Source of the DNA: JBCBWG01 sp038523925 | Lineage (GTDB): Bacteria; Pseudomonadota; Alphaproteobacteria; Rhizobiales; Hyphomicrobiaceae | Length of the DNA: 64,000 nt | NCBI GenBank assembly: GCA_038523925.1 | Contig: JBCBIY010000009.1 | Location: forward strand, 53,942 to 117,941 | Direction: 5' to 3' | In this document: positions 1 to 8,711 of the stretch, piece after piece | Layout of the letters: each line of letters starts with the position of its first letter | Position numbering within the stretch: the stretch's first letter is position 1 | Notes under the pieces: model-generated | Seen by the model: only the letters and a program-made list of their open reading frames with translations | What the model was told of the DNA's origin: nothing | The model's database searches: none | Program-made: the position numbers and the translations under genes

Positions 1-296
1 GAGCCGCCGAACACCGTGAAGTCCTTGGCGAAGAGATAAACCGTGCGGCCGTTGATCGTGCCCCAACCGGTGACGACGCCGTCGCCTGGGAACTTGGTCG
101 ATTCCATGCCGAAGTCAGTACAGCGATGCTCGACGAACCGATCGAACTCCTCAAACGAGCCTTCGTCGAGGACGAGGTCGATCCGCTCGCGCGCCGTCAG
201 CTTGCCGCGCCCATGTTGCGCATCGATACGCTTCTGCCCACCGCCGAGCCGCGCCTCTTCGCGCCGCCGCTCGACTTCCCCGATCACGTCTTTCAT
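1..296 (-). CDS. pccB: Propionyl-CoA carboxylase beta chain, N-terminal part (truncated by window edge)
   Basis: Only the first 98 codons are inside the window; the gene runs off the left end. The ATG is complementary to 294-296. The readable protein begins MKDVIGEVERRREEARLGGG and continues through KGKLTARERID-like and FVEHRCTDFGME blocks to KDFTVFGG, the biotin-dependent carboxyltransferase N-terminus typical of acyl-CoA/propionyl-CoA carboxylase beta subunits. Such a subunit transfers carboxyl from biotin to propionyl-CoA in the methylmalonyl-CoA pathway in the cytoplasm. Acetyl-CoA or methylcrotonyl-CoA carboxyltransferases are relatives, but the GGQKRIDAQHGRGKLTARERID form fits PccB best. 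The catalytic oxyanion-hole regions lie outside the window. Confidence 0.85.
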   Translation of the reverse strand, partial: MKDVIGEVERRREEARLGGGQKRIDAQHGRGKLTARERIDLVLDEGSFEEFDRFVEHRCTDFGMESTKFPGDGVVTGWGTINGRTVYLFAKDFTVFGG

Positions 297-331
297 CTGC
301 CTTCAGCTCCAGCTTTCGTCGGCTGGTGGGT

Positions 332-369
332 ATCACCCCCCTCCGCTGAGGCCAAGACGAGGGGGTGAT
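332..369 (-). terminator. Hairpin downstream of the DUF805 gene
   Basis: A perfect 9-bp inverted repeat (ATCACCCCC at 332-340, GGGGGTGAT at 361-369) with a 20-nt loop starts 5 nt after the DUF805 stop codon and before the pccB start. No uridine run follows on the minus strand, so it may be a weak or Rho-assisted terminator. Confidence 0.4.
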
Positions 370-374
370 CGGCG

Positions 375-845
375 TCAGGTGCTGGCGGATTCGGCGCCAT
401 CGCTTGGATCGGGACCGTATCGGTTGGGGCCATCGGTGCCGGACATGAAGCCGTTGTCGATCAAGAGCGGGACAGCCACGACTATCATGGCAATCCACAG
501 CGCCGTCTCCCAGGACGCGCCGGTCTCCGGACTGACCAACACCCCGAAGAACGGGCCGATGAAGAATGGCACGGTGACAGCCACAACGATGAGGAACACC
601 CCGACCGGCCAGTCGCGATCGTTGAGGCGCTTCTTGGTAATCGCATAACTCGGCCAAGCGAGCGCGAGCACCCACAGCGACTGGGCCAAGCTCGGGGCAA
701 CAATCTCCGTCGACGTGAAGTAGTCGGGCTGGATCAGATACGCGCCACCGATCAGAACGGCGAAGTACGCGATCGCGGCTAGCCAGAATGTGGCGCGTCC
801 GATCCGCCCATCAAACGCGAGAAAGATCTTTATCAAGCGTTGCAT
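375..845 (-). CDS. DUF805 family membrane protein
   Basis: 156 residues. The N-terminus carries FDGRIGRATFW, the hallmark opening of DUF805 (YhaH-type) inner-membrane proteins, followed by about four hydrophobic segments (roughly residues 20-38, 52-68, 82-104, 112-130) and a polar C-terminus. Start is ATG at 845 with a GAGGA-type ribosome site about 9 nt upstream. The molecular function of the family is not established. It is divergent from the dehydrogenase gene, sharing a 153-bp intergenic region, and reads towards pccB. Family assignment is firm; function is unknown. Confidence 0.85.
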   Translation of the reverse strand: MQRLIKIFLAFDGRIGRATFWLAAIAYFAVLIGGAYLIQPDYFTSTEIVAPSLAQSLWVLALAWPSYAITKKRLNDRDWPVGVFLIVVAVTVPFFIGPFFGVLVSPETGASWETALWIAMIVVAVPLLIDNGFMSGTDGPNRYGPDPSDGAESAST

Positions 846-998
846 CGGTCTGCGTCCTCATGCGTTGCTAAAAGAGTGACATGCGAAGAGCCGAACCAAT
901 CAGCAAGACGTCGCTTATGGAGCGGCACGTCACGACCGTAAGCTGACGATGCCTGACGGCCGCACCGCGCCCCGCAACTCCCAACCGTGGACACAACC

Positions 999-1679
999 AT
1001 GCCCTCACTTCTCATCACCGGCGCTTCGAGTGGCATTGGAGCCGCCACCGCCGAAGCCGCTGTCGCAGCCGGCTACCGTCTGGCACTTGCGGCGCGATCG
1101 AAGGACAAGCTCGAGGCGCTCGTCGAACGGCTCGGGGCCGACAACGCTGCGGCCTACGGCTGTGACGTTGGCGATGCCGACAGCGTGCGTGAGACGATCG
1201 ATGCTGCAGCCGCCGCGATGGACGGCCTCGATGCGGTGTTTGCCAATGCCGGCATCGGCGCATCGGCTGCGGGCACGGAGAACGGCGACCCCGACAACTG
1301 GCGCCAGATGATCCTGACGAACACGCTCGGCGTGGCGCTGACGGCCAAGTTCGCTATCCCGCATCTCAAGTCCTCGAAAGGCCACCTGATCGTCACGGGC
1401 TCTGTCGCGGGCCGGCGCAACTTCGGCGGCTCGATCTACGGCGCGACCAAGTGGTTTGTGCACGGGTACGTCGGCAACCTCCGCGACGAACTCAGCGGCA
1501 CCGGCATCCGCATCACGCAGATCGCGCCCGGTATGGTCGACACGCCGTTCTTCAATGAAGCAAAACCGAAGGCGTTGCGGCCTGAGGATATCGCGCGGTC
1601 GGTGATTTACGCACTTGAGCAGCCGCCGAATGTCACGGTCGGCGATGTGCTCGTCTTGCCGACACCGTCGGACAACTAG
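999..1679 (+). CDS. SDR family NAD(P)-dependent oxidoreductase
   Basis: 226 residues from the ATG at 999 (a GTG four codons upstream at 987 is the alternative). Classical short-chain dehydrogenase: the nucleotide-binding motif TGASSGIG is at residues 7-14, FANAG follows strand 4, and the catalytic triad is visible as Ser135 (VTGSVAG), Tyr147 and Lys151 in YGATK. The C-terminal part has PGMVDTPFF, typical of the YdfG-like/serine 3-dehydrogenase-like subgroup. It reduces or oxidises a carbonyl/alcohol substrate that cannot be named from sequence. It is followed in the same direction by a class III CoA-transferase after 150 bp, so an operon is possible but not shown. Confidence 0.9.
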   Translation: MPSLLITGASSGIGAATAEAAVAAGYRLALAARSKDKLEALVERLGADNAAAYGCDVGDADSVRETIDAAAAAMDGLDAVFANAGIGASAAGTENGDPDNWRQMILTNTLGVALTAKFAIPHLKSSKGHLIVTGSVAGRRNFGGSIYGATKWFVHGYVGNLRDELSGTGIRITQIAPGMVDTPFFNEAKPKALRPEDIARSVIYALEQPPNVTVGDVLVLPTPSDN

Positions 1680-1829
1680 GCCAACACCGGGCTGGCGCGA
1701 ACGCCGTTGGCGGCCCGCGGATCGGCCAGGGTTGTCCGCGCATTAAAAGCCATGAGCAGGTTACGGCTTGCCGTTCGCCGCGCTGTTGCCCACGATGAGC
1801 ACGTCCTTTCGCCACTCGCGGATCGCGCC

Positions 1830-2969
1830 ATGACACCACTTGCCGGTCTCACTGTTATCGCGCTTGAACAGGCCGTCGCCGCACCAACCTGCACGCGGCG
1901 GCTTGCCGATGCTGGCGCGCGCGTCATCAAGCTGGAACGGCCCGAAGGCGACTTCGCCCGCGGCTACGACACAGCCGTCCATGGCGAGGCGACCTATTTC
2001 GTCTGGCTCAATCGCGGCAAGGAATCGGTCATCTGCGACCTCGGTCATGACGAGGATCGCAAGCTGTTCGAAGCGCTGATCTCCGAGGCCGACGTATTTG
2101 TGCAGAACCTGAAGCCGGGCTCACTCAATAAGCTTGGCTATCCGATCGAAGACCTGCGTGCGCGCAACCCGCGGCTGATTACGTGCACGATCTCCGGCTA
2201 CGGCCCCGATGAGCCGTTCGCCACCCGCAAAGCCTACGACTTGCTGATCCAGGCCGAGGCGGGCCTCGCAGGGCTCACCGGCCCGCCGGACACACCGTCG
2301 CGGATCGGCGTCTCCGTCGTCGACGTTGGTACGGGCATGCACGCCTACGAGGCGATCCTCGAAGCGCTGATTGCCCGCGGGACAACCGGCCGGGGGACCG
2401 ACATTCACGTCTCGATGTTCGAGGCGATGACCGAGTGGATGGCGGTGCCGCTGCTCCACGGCCGTTACGGCACGGCGCCTAAGCGGCAAGGTCTCAAGCA
2501 TCCGTCCGTCGCGCCTTATGGCGTGTTCGCGTGCAGCGACGGCGTACCGGTCCTGCTCTCGATCCAAAACGACCGCGAGTGGCGGATCTTTGCAGCGGAA
2601 CTGCTGGGAGATCCGGCCGTGGGCACGGATCCTGAGTTTGCAACAAATGTCGCGCGCGCCAAAAACCGTCGCCGCACGGACGACTTTGTCGCTGCCTGTT
2701 TCGCCATGGCGCCCGCCAGCGAGATCGCAAGGCGCCTCGACGCCGCCGACCTGGCTTACGGCCTCCTGAACGATGTCGCTGGCGTGCTCGAACATCCCTG
2801 TCTGGTGACGACCGAGGTCACACTTGCAGAGCGCACGGCCGAGATGCCGGCACGGCCCGTCCGCTTTGATGGTGCGCGCGCACCGGCCGGCCGCCGGGTA
2901 CCTGCGCTCGGAGCACATACGGATGCCGTCCGCCGCGAGTTCGTCGGGCCGTCACGGCGGCGCCTGTAG
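1830..2969 (+). CDS. CaiB/BaiF (class III) CoA-transferase
   Basis: 379 residues from ATG 1830, giving the canonical N-terminus MTPLAGLTVIALEQAVAAP; the open frame extends upstream to 1707 but that part has no family similarity. The family moves CoA between carboxylic acids (formyl-CoA:oxalate, carnitine, succinyl-CoA transferases). Seen are the Rossmann-like N-terminal block (RLADAGARVIKLERPEGDFAR), NRGKES, the NLKPGSLNKLGY region and a D in SVVDVGTG (residue 165) that aligns by eye with the catalytic aspartate position of the family. The acid substrate is unknown. The dehydrogenase upstream could act on the same carbon skeleton, but this is inference. Confidence 0.9.
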   Translation: MTPLAGLTVIALEQAVAAPTCTRRLADAGARVIKLERPEGDFARGYDTAVHGEATYFVWLNRGKESVICDLGHDEDRKLFEALISEADVFVQNLKPGSLNKLGYPIEDLRARNPRLITCTISGYGPDEPFATRKAYDLLIQAEAGLAGLTGPPDTPSRIGVSVVDVGTGMHAYEAILEALIARGTTGRGTDIHVSMFEAMTEWMAVPLLHGRYGTAPKRQGLKHPSVAPYGVFACSDGVPVLLSIQNDREWRIFAAELLGDPAVGTDPEFATNVARAKNRRRTDDFVAACFAMAPASEIARRLDAADLAYGLLNDVAGVLEHPCLVTTEVTLAERTAEMPARPVRFDGARAPAGRRVPALGAHTDAVRREFVGPSRRRL

Positions 2970-3042
2970 TCAGCCGGCTCAGTTGACGCGGCCAAACGCC
3001 AGCCCTATCGACCGAGGGCAACGCAGGAAGGCCGCGCAGCTT

Positions 3043-5691
3043 ATGAAAACCGACACGCCTCGCCCGATCCGCCTCAAAGACTACACGCCGTCATCACATC
3101 TGATCGACAAAGTCGACCTGACCTTCAAGCTCGACCCGACCGAGACGCTTGTCACGTCCCGGTTGTCGCTGCGGCCGAACCCGGCTGCGAAGAAGTCGGA
3201 TGGCCGCCTGCGCCTTGATGGCGTTGACCTCGAGCTGAAATCGATCAAGTGCGACGGCCGCGTGGTGGCCGATGACGCCTACATCGCGGCCGCCGACAGC
3301 CTCTCCTTGACGGGCCTGCCGGACAAGCCTTTCAAGCTGGAGATCGTCACCCAAATTAATCCGTCGGCGAACACGGCCTTGCAGGGGCTTTACCTGTCGA
3401 ACGGGATCTTCTGCACGCAATGTGAAGCGGAAGGCTTCCGCCGCATCACCTACATGCTCGATCGGCCGGACGTGCTCGCCGTCTATAGCTGCCGGATCGA
3501 AGCCGATGTCGACGCAGCCCCGGTGCTGCTGTCGAATGGCAACCCGAAGGAGCGCGGCACGCTGGATGGCGGCAAGCGGCACTACGCGATCTGGAAGGAT
3601 CCTCACCCGAAGCCGAGCTACCTGTTCGCGCTCGTCGGCGGCAACCTGACGTCGATCGCGTCAGACTTCACCACGATGGACGGCGAAAAGGTCGACCTGC
3701 GCATTTATTGCGAGCCGGGACGGGAAGACCGCTGCGTCTGGGCGATGGATGCGCTCAAGCGCTCGATGACGTGGGACGAAGTCCGATTTGGCCGCGCCTA
3801 CGACCTTGAGGTGTTCAACATCGTCGCGGTTGCCGACTTCAACATGGGCGCGATGGAAAACAAGGGCCTCAACGTTTTCAACGACCGGTTGATCCTCGCG
3901 TCACCGGAATCCGCCAGCGACTTCATCTACATCGCCATCGAATCTGTCGTCGCCCACGAGTACTTCCACAACTGGACCGGCAACCGCATCACCTGCCGTG
4001 ACTGGTTCCAGCTCTGCCTGAAGGAAGGCCTGACCGTTTACCGCGACCAGGAGTTCTCAAGCGATGAGCGGTCCCGCGGCGTCCAGCGGATCGGCGACGT
4101 GCGCGGCCTGCGCGCGCATCAGTTTCCTGAGGATGCAGGCCCCCTCGCCCACCCGGTCCGGCCCTCAAGCTATATCGAGATCAACAACTTCTATACCGCG
4201 ACCGTCTACGAGAAGGGTGCCGAACTCGTCCGCATGATCGCAACGATCGTTGGCGAGGCAGGCTTCCGCGCCGGCATGGACCTCTACTTTGAGCGCCACG
4301 ACGGCGATGCCGCCACGATCGAGGACTTTATCGCCTGCTTCGAAGAAGCAACGGGCACGTCGCTGAAGCAGTTCTCGCATTGGTATCATCAGGCCGGCAC
4401 GCCTGAGGTGGTCTGCAAGCTTGCCCACGACCGGGCAAAGAAGACGGCCGAACTCACCTGCGAACAGATCCTCCCCGAGACGCCGCAGAAGACGAAGCCC
4501 AAGCCGCTCCACATCCCGCTCGCCATGGCAATGTTCGATCCGGACGGGGCCGAACTGGACCTCAGCGACGGCGCGCCGAAGGGGTTCGCCGATGGCGTCC
4601 TGCACCTGACCAAGGCCAAGCAGACCTTCAAGTTCAAGCACATCGAAAAGCGGCCATTGCTGTCGATGCTTCGCGGGTTTTCCGCGCCCGTTAAGCTGAC
4701 GTTGCCGACAAGCGAGCGCCAGCTTGCCTTCCTGATGGAACACGAGACCGATCCGTTCGCGCGCTGGGAGGCGTCAAATGATTTCGCGACGCGCCTGCTG
4801 ATCGCACTGACGCGGAAAGGTGACAACGATGCCGTCCGCGAGCGCATTGCGATCTTTGCCGACGCGCAGGCAACAATCGTCGCTGACAAGGACCTGGAGA
4901 CCGCCTACCGCGCTGAAATCCTGCGCCTGCCGAGCGAGGCGGATATCGCCCGTGAGTTGCAGCGCAACGTCGACCCTGACGCGATCCATGAAGCGCGCGA
5001 CACCATGATGCAGCAGCTTGGCAAGCTGAACGGTCGTGTCCTCAAAGGCCTCTACGACACGTTAGCGACGGACGAAGCCTACGCGCCGACACCAGAGCAG
5101 GTCGGCCGCCGCAGTCTTCGCAACATCGCGCTTGTCTATCTGACAGCCCGCGGCGGCGCGGCTGATCGCAAGCGGGTCAAGGCGCACTTCGAGACCGCGT
5201 CGAACATGACCGATCAGGCGCTCGCGCTCACGATACTCGCACACGGGACGGGTAAAGCGCGCACCGAGGCGCTCGATGCTTTCTACGAGCAATGGCAAGA
5301 CGATCAGCTTGTCCTGCAGACATGGTTTGCGGTCCAGGCAACGTCGGCTGCGAGCGGAACGCCGGCGCGCATGCGCACGCTCATGAAGCATCCGGCCTAT
5401 AACGCGACGACGCCGAACACGATCCGCGCCGTCGTCGGCCAGTTCGCGATGGGCAACCCGGTCCAGTTCAACCGCGCCGACGGCGAAGGCTACAGGTTCG
5501 TCGCCGACCAGGTGCTCGCAATCGACAAGGTGAACCCGCAGGTCGCCGCGCGCATCTGCGGCAGCTTTCGGAGCTGGCGCGCGCTGGAGGCCGGTCGGAG
5601 GAAATTGGCGAAGGCGGCGATCAAATCGCTTGCGCAGTCGGACGGTCTCTCGCGCGACGTCTACGAGATCGCGACGAAAATTCTTGACTAG
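3043..5691 (+). CDS. pepN: Aminopeptidase N (M1 family zinc metallopeptidase)
   Basis: 882 residues, close to the 870 of the E. coli enzyme. Removes N-terminal residues from peptides in the cytoplasm. The exopeptidase motif GAMEN is at residues 269-273 and the zinc site HEYFH at 305-309 with the third ligand Glu328 in LKEGLTVYRD; HNWTGNR follows the HEXXH as in proteobacterial PepN. The N-terminal beta domain, catalytic domain and long helical C-terminal domain are all present. ATG 3043 was chosen because the family N-terminus begins just after it and an AGGAAGG ribosome site lies about 12 nt upstream; the frame is open further upstream without family similarity. Confidence 0.96.
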   Translation: MKTDTPRPIRLKDYTPSSHLIDKVDLTFKLDPTETLVTSRLSLRPNPAAKKSDGRLRLDGVDLELKSIKCDGRVVADDAYIAAADSLSLTGLPDKPFKLEIVTQINPSANTALQGLYLSNGIFCTQCEAEGFRRITYMLDRPDVLAVYSCRIEADVDAAPVLLSNGNPKERGTLDGGKRHYAIWKDPHPKPSYLFALVGGNLTSIASDFTTMDGEKVDLRIYCEPGREDRCVWAMDALKRSMTWDEVRFGRAYDLEVFNIVAVADFNMGAMENKGLNVFNDRLILASPESASDFIYIAIESVVAHEYFHNWTGNRITCRDWFQLCLKEGLTVYRDQEFSSDERSRGVQRIGDVRGLRAHQFPEDAGPLAHPVRPSSYIEINNFYTATVYEKGAELVRMIATIVGEAGFRAGMDLYFERHDGDAATIEDFIACFEEATGTSLKQFSHWYHQAGTPEVVCKLAHDRAKKTAELTCEQILPETPQKTKPKPLHIPLAMAMFDPDGAELDLSDGAPKGFADGVLHLTKAKQTFKFKHIEKRPLLSMLRGFSAPVKLTLPTSERQLAFLMEHETDPFARWEASNDFATRLLIALTRKGDNDAVRERIAIFADAQATIVADKDLETAYRAEILRLPSEADIARELQRNVDPDAIHEARDTMMQQLGKLNGRVLKGLYDTLATDEAYAPTPEQVGRRSLRNIALVYLTARGGAADRKRVKAHFETASNMTDQALALTILAHGTGKARTEALDAFYEQWQDDQLVLQTWFAVQATSAASGTPARMRTLMKHPAYNATTPNTIRAVVGQFAMGNPVQFNRADGEGYRFVADQVLAIDKVNPQVAARICGSFRSWRALEAGRRKLAKAAIKSLAQSDGLSRDVYEIATKILD

Positions 5692-5906
5692 AGTCGTGTG
5701 AGTCGCACCGCGCCGCTTCGGGGCCCGAGGTTTGGGCACAATCGAACTGTTGTCCGACGGTCCGCCAGCCGCCGATGCCGGAGGGATTTATTCTCCCTCG
5801 ACAGACAAGGTCCGCGTCAGCCACCTTTGGCGTGTTGGCAGCCTTGGGCAGGCAGCCGGCATCAGGGGCAAACCAGTACTGCATTCTTGGGGCGGGAGAC
5901 TTGTGG
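5692..5906. other. Intergenic region between pepN and the HisKA gene
   Basis: 215 bp without a convincing gene. It contains a small perfect hairpin (GAGGGA 5781-5786, TCCCTC 5794-5799, 7-nt loop) that could end pepN transcription, though no U-run follows. No promoter of good quality was identified. Confidence 0.4.
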
Positions 5907-7004
5907 ATGGCGCGGACGGGGTCCGACCACCAGCGGGAGAGCTGTGCGCTCTGGGCGGGCGCGCACGTGCGCGGCGCGGGCCTTCTGGTCTGGCGCAGCC
6001 GCAAGCTCCCGAAAGCCGCGTTAGCGGCCGCCTTTGCGCAGGCTTGCGCGTTTGCTTTCCTCCTCATGCTGCTCCCTGCCAAGGCCGGCTCGACGTTTGC
6101 GCTGCCGGACAGCGTCTCTGAAACGTGGCTGCCGGTCCTGATGATGGGTATGGCGTTCGGCGCGCTCCCGTGGTTCGCCTTTGGAAGCGCGCGCAACGCG
6201 GCCGGAACTGACAGTGGTCCGGTTGAAGGCACCGCCGCCGACGCGAGCCTGCCGGACATGATACCGGCGCCACCGCCTGCGAACGCAGACGCCGGTGACT
6301 GCCGCGAAGCCCTCGCCCGCCTCACCGCACGCATGAGCCACGACTTGCGCACGCCGCTCAATGCCGTCATCGGGTTTTCAACGCTAATGCACCAGGAAGC
6401 CTTCGGCCCGGTCGGCGACGAACGCTACCGCGAATACGCCCGCCACATCGCACAGAGCGGCGAGACGCTGAGGCGCGCCACCGATGATGCGCTTGCAGCG
6501 ACAGACCTGATCGCTCGCGCGCCGGGCAAAACGCTCACGCCGTTCTCACTCACGGCGATCGTCGACGCCATCCATGCACATCAGGACCTGCCAGCCATCG
6601 CCGACGGCGCGTCACTGGCGGCTGACGACGAAAGCGCAACGATGGCGCTTGGCCGGCAAGACGACATCGCAGCCGCCGTGATCCGCGCGCTTGCGATCAG
6701 CCTGCGCGATAAGGTGCCGATCGGCGCAGTCGCCGCAGACTGTACCGATCAGGCGGGCTTCGTCTGGCTGACGCTCAGCGTTCCAGTCGCAAACGCGGTT
6801 GCGACGGACGAGGCACCGCCGGCGGCCAACGCGGACGCCACGCCGTACCCGTCTGTTGACGATGACTTTGAGTTCTGCCTCGCGCAGACGATGCTCGAGA
6901 CCATGGACCTGACGCTGATGCGCCACTGCGGGCCCGGTCACGTCACGCTGAAGCTTGGCTGCCAGCGCGCTCAACAGGCCGAATTGCCACTGTTCACCGA
7001 GTAG
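5907..7004 (+). CDS. HisKA-domain membrane protein with degenerate kinase region
   Basis: 365 residues from ATG 5907, preceded by GGCGGGAG about 8 nt upstream (the frame is open from 5775). Two hydrophobic segments (about residues 38-58 and 74-92) are followed by a proline/alanine-rich linker and a histidine-kinase dimerisation helix with the phosphoacceptor motif SHDLRTPLNAVIGF (His145). The region that should hold the HATPase N, G1 and G2 boxes shows no recognisable NxxxN, DxGxG or GxGLGL; it ends in a short acidic/aliphatic tail. It may be a phosphotransfer or inactive dimerisation protein rather than an active kinase. No response regulator is adjacent. It converges on the Metal_resist gene. 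Confidence 0.75.
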   Translation: MARTGSDHQRESCALWAGAHVRGAGLLVWRSRKLPKAALAAAFAQACAFAFLLMLLPAKAGSTFALPDSVSETWLPVLMMGMAFGALPWFAFGSARNAAGTDSGPVEGTAADASLPDMIPAPPPANADAGDCREALARLTARMSHDLRTPLNAVIGFSTLMHQEAFGPVGDERYREYARHIAQSGETLRRATDDALAATDLIARAPGKTLTPFSLTAIVDAIHAHQDLPAIADGASLAADDESATMALGRQDDIAAAVIRALAISLRDKVPIGAVAADCTDQAGFVWLTLSVPVANAVATDEAPPAANADATPYPSVDDDFEFCLAQTMLETMDLTLMRHCGPGHVTLKLGCQRAQQAELPLFTE

Positions 7005-7045
7005 GCACCGCAGCGAACGCGAACTGCCGACTTTCAGCCCCGTCC

Positions 7046-7540
7046 CTAGCGATTGCCACCACGCCGACCGCGACGGCGCGGGCGCATCAGAGCGTCAGCC
7101 AGATCCGCGCGCTCGGCGACACTGAGCCCTTCGGCAACTTGCGGCACATAGGTCAGAGCCTGCCGACGCAGCGTTGTCAGCGTATCGATGTAATTGGTGG
7201 CAGCCTGTTCAAACGCTGCTCGGTCGAACGTGTCGGCACGCAGCGCCTCAATCATGGTACGCCGGGCCTCCTGCATTTGCCGGCGCAGTGGGCGCATCGC
7301 GTCGCGCCGCTCACGCATAACCTCGCGGATCGGTGTGCGTTTCTCCTCAGGCAAACGGCGAATGAAACGCGCGAGCGGCGGCCCGCCCAGACGCGGCGTG
7401 TCGAACCCGTGTCTGAACTTCCAGGCGACGCCCGCCGCGATCCCGATGATCAGCAGGTTGAGCGCGACGGAAAGCGTCAGAACGATCTTCACCCAGCGCG
7501 CCGTCCGCACGGGCGGCGCCGCAGGTGTCGGCGTGCTCAT
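7046..7540 (-). CDS. Periplasmic heavy-metal sensor/Metal_resist (CpxP-like) protein
   Basis: 164 residues: cytoplasmic Pro/Ala-rich start, one membrane anchor (about residues 17-40), then an Arg-rich helical periplasmic domain with RLPEEKRTPIREVMRERRDAM and RRQMQEARRTM, the LTxxQ-less layout of the Metal_resist/periplasmic heavy-metal sensor family related to CpxP/ZraP. The C-terminus is RPRRRGRRGGNR. It overlaps the preceding gene by 4 nt (ATGA), so it is co-translated with the putative anti-sigma partner. Family members restrain stress signalling or bind metal in the periplasm; the ligand here is unknown. Confidence 0.8.
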   Translation of the reverse strand: MSTPTPAAPPVRTARWVKIVLTLSVALNLLIIGIAAGVAWKFRHGFDTPRLGGPPLARFIRRLPEEKRTPIREVMRERRDAMRPLRRQMQEARRTMIEALRADTFDRAAFEQAATNYIDTLTTLRRQALTYVPQVAEGLSVAERADLADALMRPRRRGRRGGNR

Positions 7541-7983
7541 AGGACGTCCTCGCTGGTCATTTCGTAGAGCAGCGAAGATCCATAAGAGCCATTCGCCGTG
7601 TCATCTGACACAAGCCCTGAGGCGACCGCGAACGAGCCGAGGCTTGTCGCCGCTGTTTGTGTCATCCCGATCGCAACGCCCAGAACAAGCGCCGCTGCCA
7701 TGACGGCTGCAGCGGCCGTCTGCTGCCCTAAGACGCGCGCGCGCCGCGGCGGCTTTGCTGCCGGGCGCGCAGATGCCGGGCCAGGAAACGCGATGATGTC
7801 GGCCGATTCATCGGTCGTCGTTTGCATGTCGGCGATCTGCGCCATGACGCCGGCTGAGATCCTTGCGCGCGCGGCGACACTCGGCCCGGACATGCCGGCC
7901 GCCATGGCGTGTCGTGCAACAGCCGTGGTCTCGTCAGCCACCTGCCGAGCCTGCTGTTCGTTATCTGACCGATCCGTCGTCAT
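7537..7983 (-). CDS. Single-pass membrane protein, putative anti-sigma partner
   Basis: 148 residues starting at ATG 7983, behind AGAAGGA at a good distance. An N-terminal soluble part of about 95 residues (MTTDRSDNEQQ...), one transmembrane helix (about 100-120: VMAAALVLGVAIGM) and a short C-terminal periplasmic tail. No recognised domain; position directly after an ECF sigma gene and before a Metal_resist gene, and its N-in topology, suggest a membrane anti-sigma factor or signal relay. It begins 59 nt after the sigma gene. The functional assignment rests on context, not on motif. Confidence 0.65.
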   Translation of the reverse strand: MTTDRSDNEQQARQVADETTAVARHAMAAGMSGPSVAARARISAGVMAQIADMQTTTDESADIIAFPGPASARPAAKPPRRARVLGQQTAAAAVMAAALVLGVAIGMTQTAATSLGSFAVASGLVSDDTANGSYGSSLLYEMTSEDVL

Positions 7984-8042
7984 CGTCTTCGTTCCTTCTG
8001 CGCGGGCCACGGCCGGCCAGCGCGTCTCTCGTTCTCTCAAAC

Positions 8043-8648
8043 CTACGCCGTATCGCGCGCGAGCGATGCAACGAGACTGCTCCACTCATCCGCCAACGCA
8101 GACTTCAACCCGCTTCGCCCGCGCCGCAAAAGCGACTCGAGCGCATCTTCAGACACCTGCATCAGCGCCGCCACATCGCGCTGTGACATCTCCTCGAAGT
8201 GGAAGAGCGTCACCGCGACCCGCTGCCGATCCGGCAGCGCATCAAGCGCTGCCTGCACCCGGCCCGCAGCATCGACGACCTCGATCGAACGCTGCTGCGC
8301 CGGGGCCACCGGCACCTCAGGCACGGCGTCGGAATAGTCGAGCCGCTTGCGGGCCCGCAGCCGGTCAATGGCGAGGTTCGCTGCGACCCGTCCGAGCCAC
8401 GCCGGCAAGTTAAGCGGCCGCTCGAGGAGCGCGGACTTCTGTTGCCAGAGCCTGACTAGGCTCTCCTGCGCCACGTCCTCAGCCTCTGCCGGATCGCCGA
8501 GCAACCGGCGCGCAGACGCAAACGGTACGTGCAAGTGCCTGGAGACAATCTCGCCAAACGCCCGCTGGTCACCGTCGGCGGATCGCTGCAGCAAGTCGGC
8601 GTCGCTGGCCGTTTCCAGGTCCCCGTCTTTCAAAGCAACCGCGCCCAT
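8043..8648 (-). CDS. ECF-family RNA polymerase sigma factor
   Basis: 201 residues. Region 2 is visible as AFGEIVSRHL...DAEDVAQESLVRLW (read here as PAEAEDVAQESLVRLWQ) with NLAIDRLRARKR after it, and region 4 as ALDALPDRQRVAVTLFHFEEMSQRDVAALMQVSEDALESLLRRGR, the two-domain layout of extracytoplasmic-function sigma factors. It heads a minus-strand cassette with a one-TM protein and a Metal_resist protein, a common alphaproteobacterial arrangement for metal or envelope stress. The ATG at 8648 lies only 24 nt after a strong hairpin, so either the promoter is upstream inside the EF-hand gene or the true start is slightly internal. Confidence 0.92.
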   Translation of the reverse strand: MGAVALKDGDLETASDADLLQRSADGDQRAFGEIVSRHLHVPFASARRLLGDPAEAEDVAQESLVRLWQQKSALLERPLNLPAWLGRVAANLAIDRLRARKRLDYSDAVPEVPVAPAQQRSIEVVDAAGRVQAALDALPDRQRVAVTLFHFEEMSQRDVAALMQVSEDALESLLRRGRSGLKSALADEWSSLVASLARDTA

Positions 8649-8672
8649 CGTGTGCTATCGCCTGCGCTGGTG

Positions 8673-8703
8673 GCGCCGACGCCTTAGTTTAGGGCGTCGG
8701 CGC
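8673..8703 (-). terminator. Strong hairpin between EF-hand gene and sigma gene
   Basis: Perfect 11-bp stem (GCGCCGACGCC 8673-8683 with GGCGTCGGCGC 8693-8703) and a 9-nt AT-rich loop, starting 8 nt after the EF-hand gene stop and 24 nt before the sigma start. No U-run, so it could attenuate rather than end readthrough into the sigma cassette. Confidence 0.6.
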
Positions 8704-8711
8704 AGTGTCGC

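Noticed and set aside
2121..2918. 265-codon open frame antisense to the CoA-transferase
   Set aside because: Arg/Gly-rich shadow without family signature; the plus-strand gene is clearly real.
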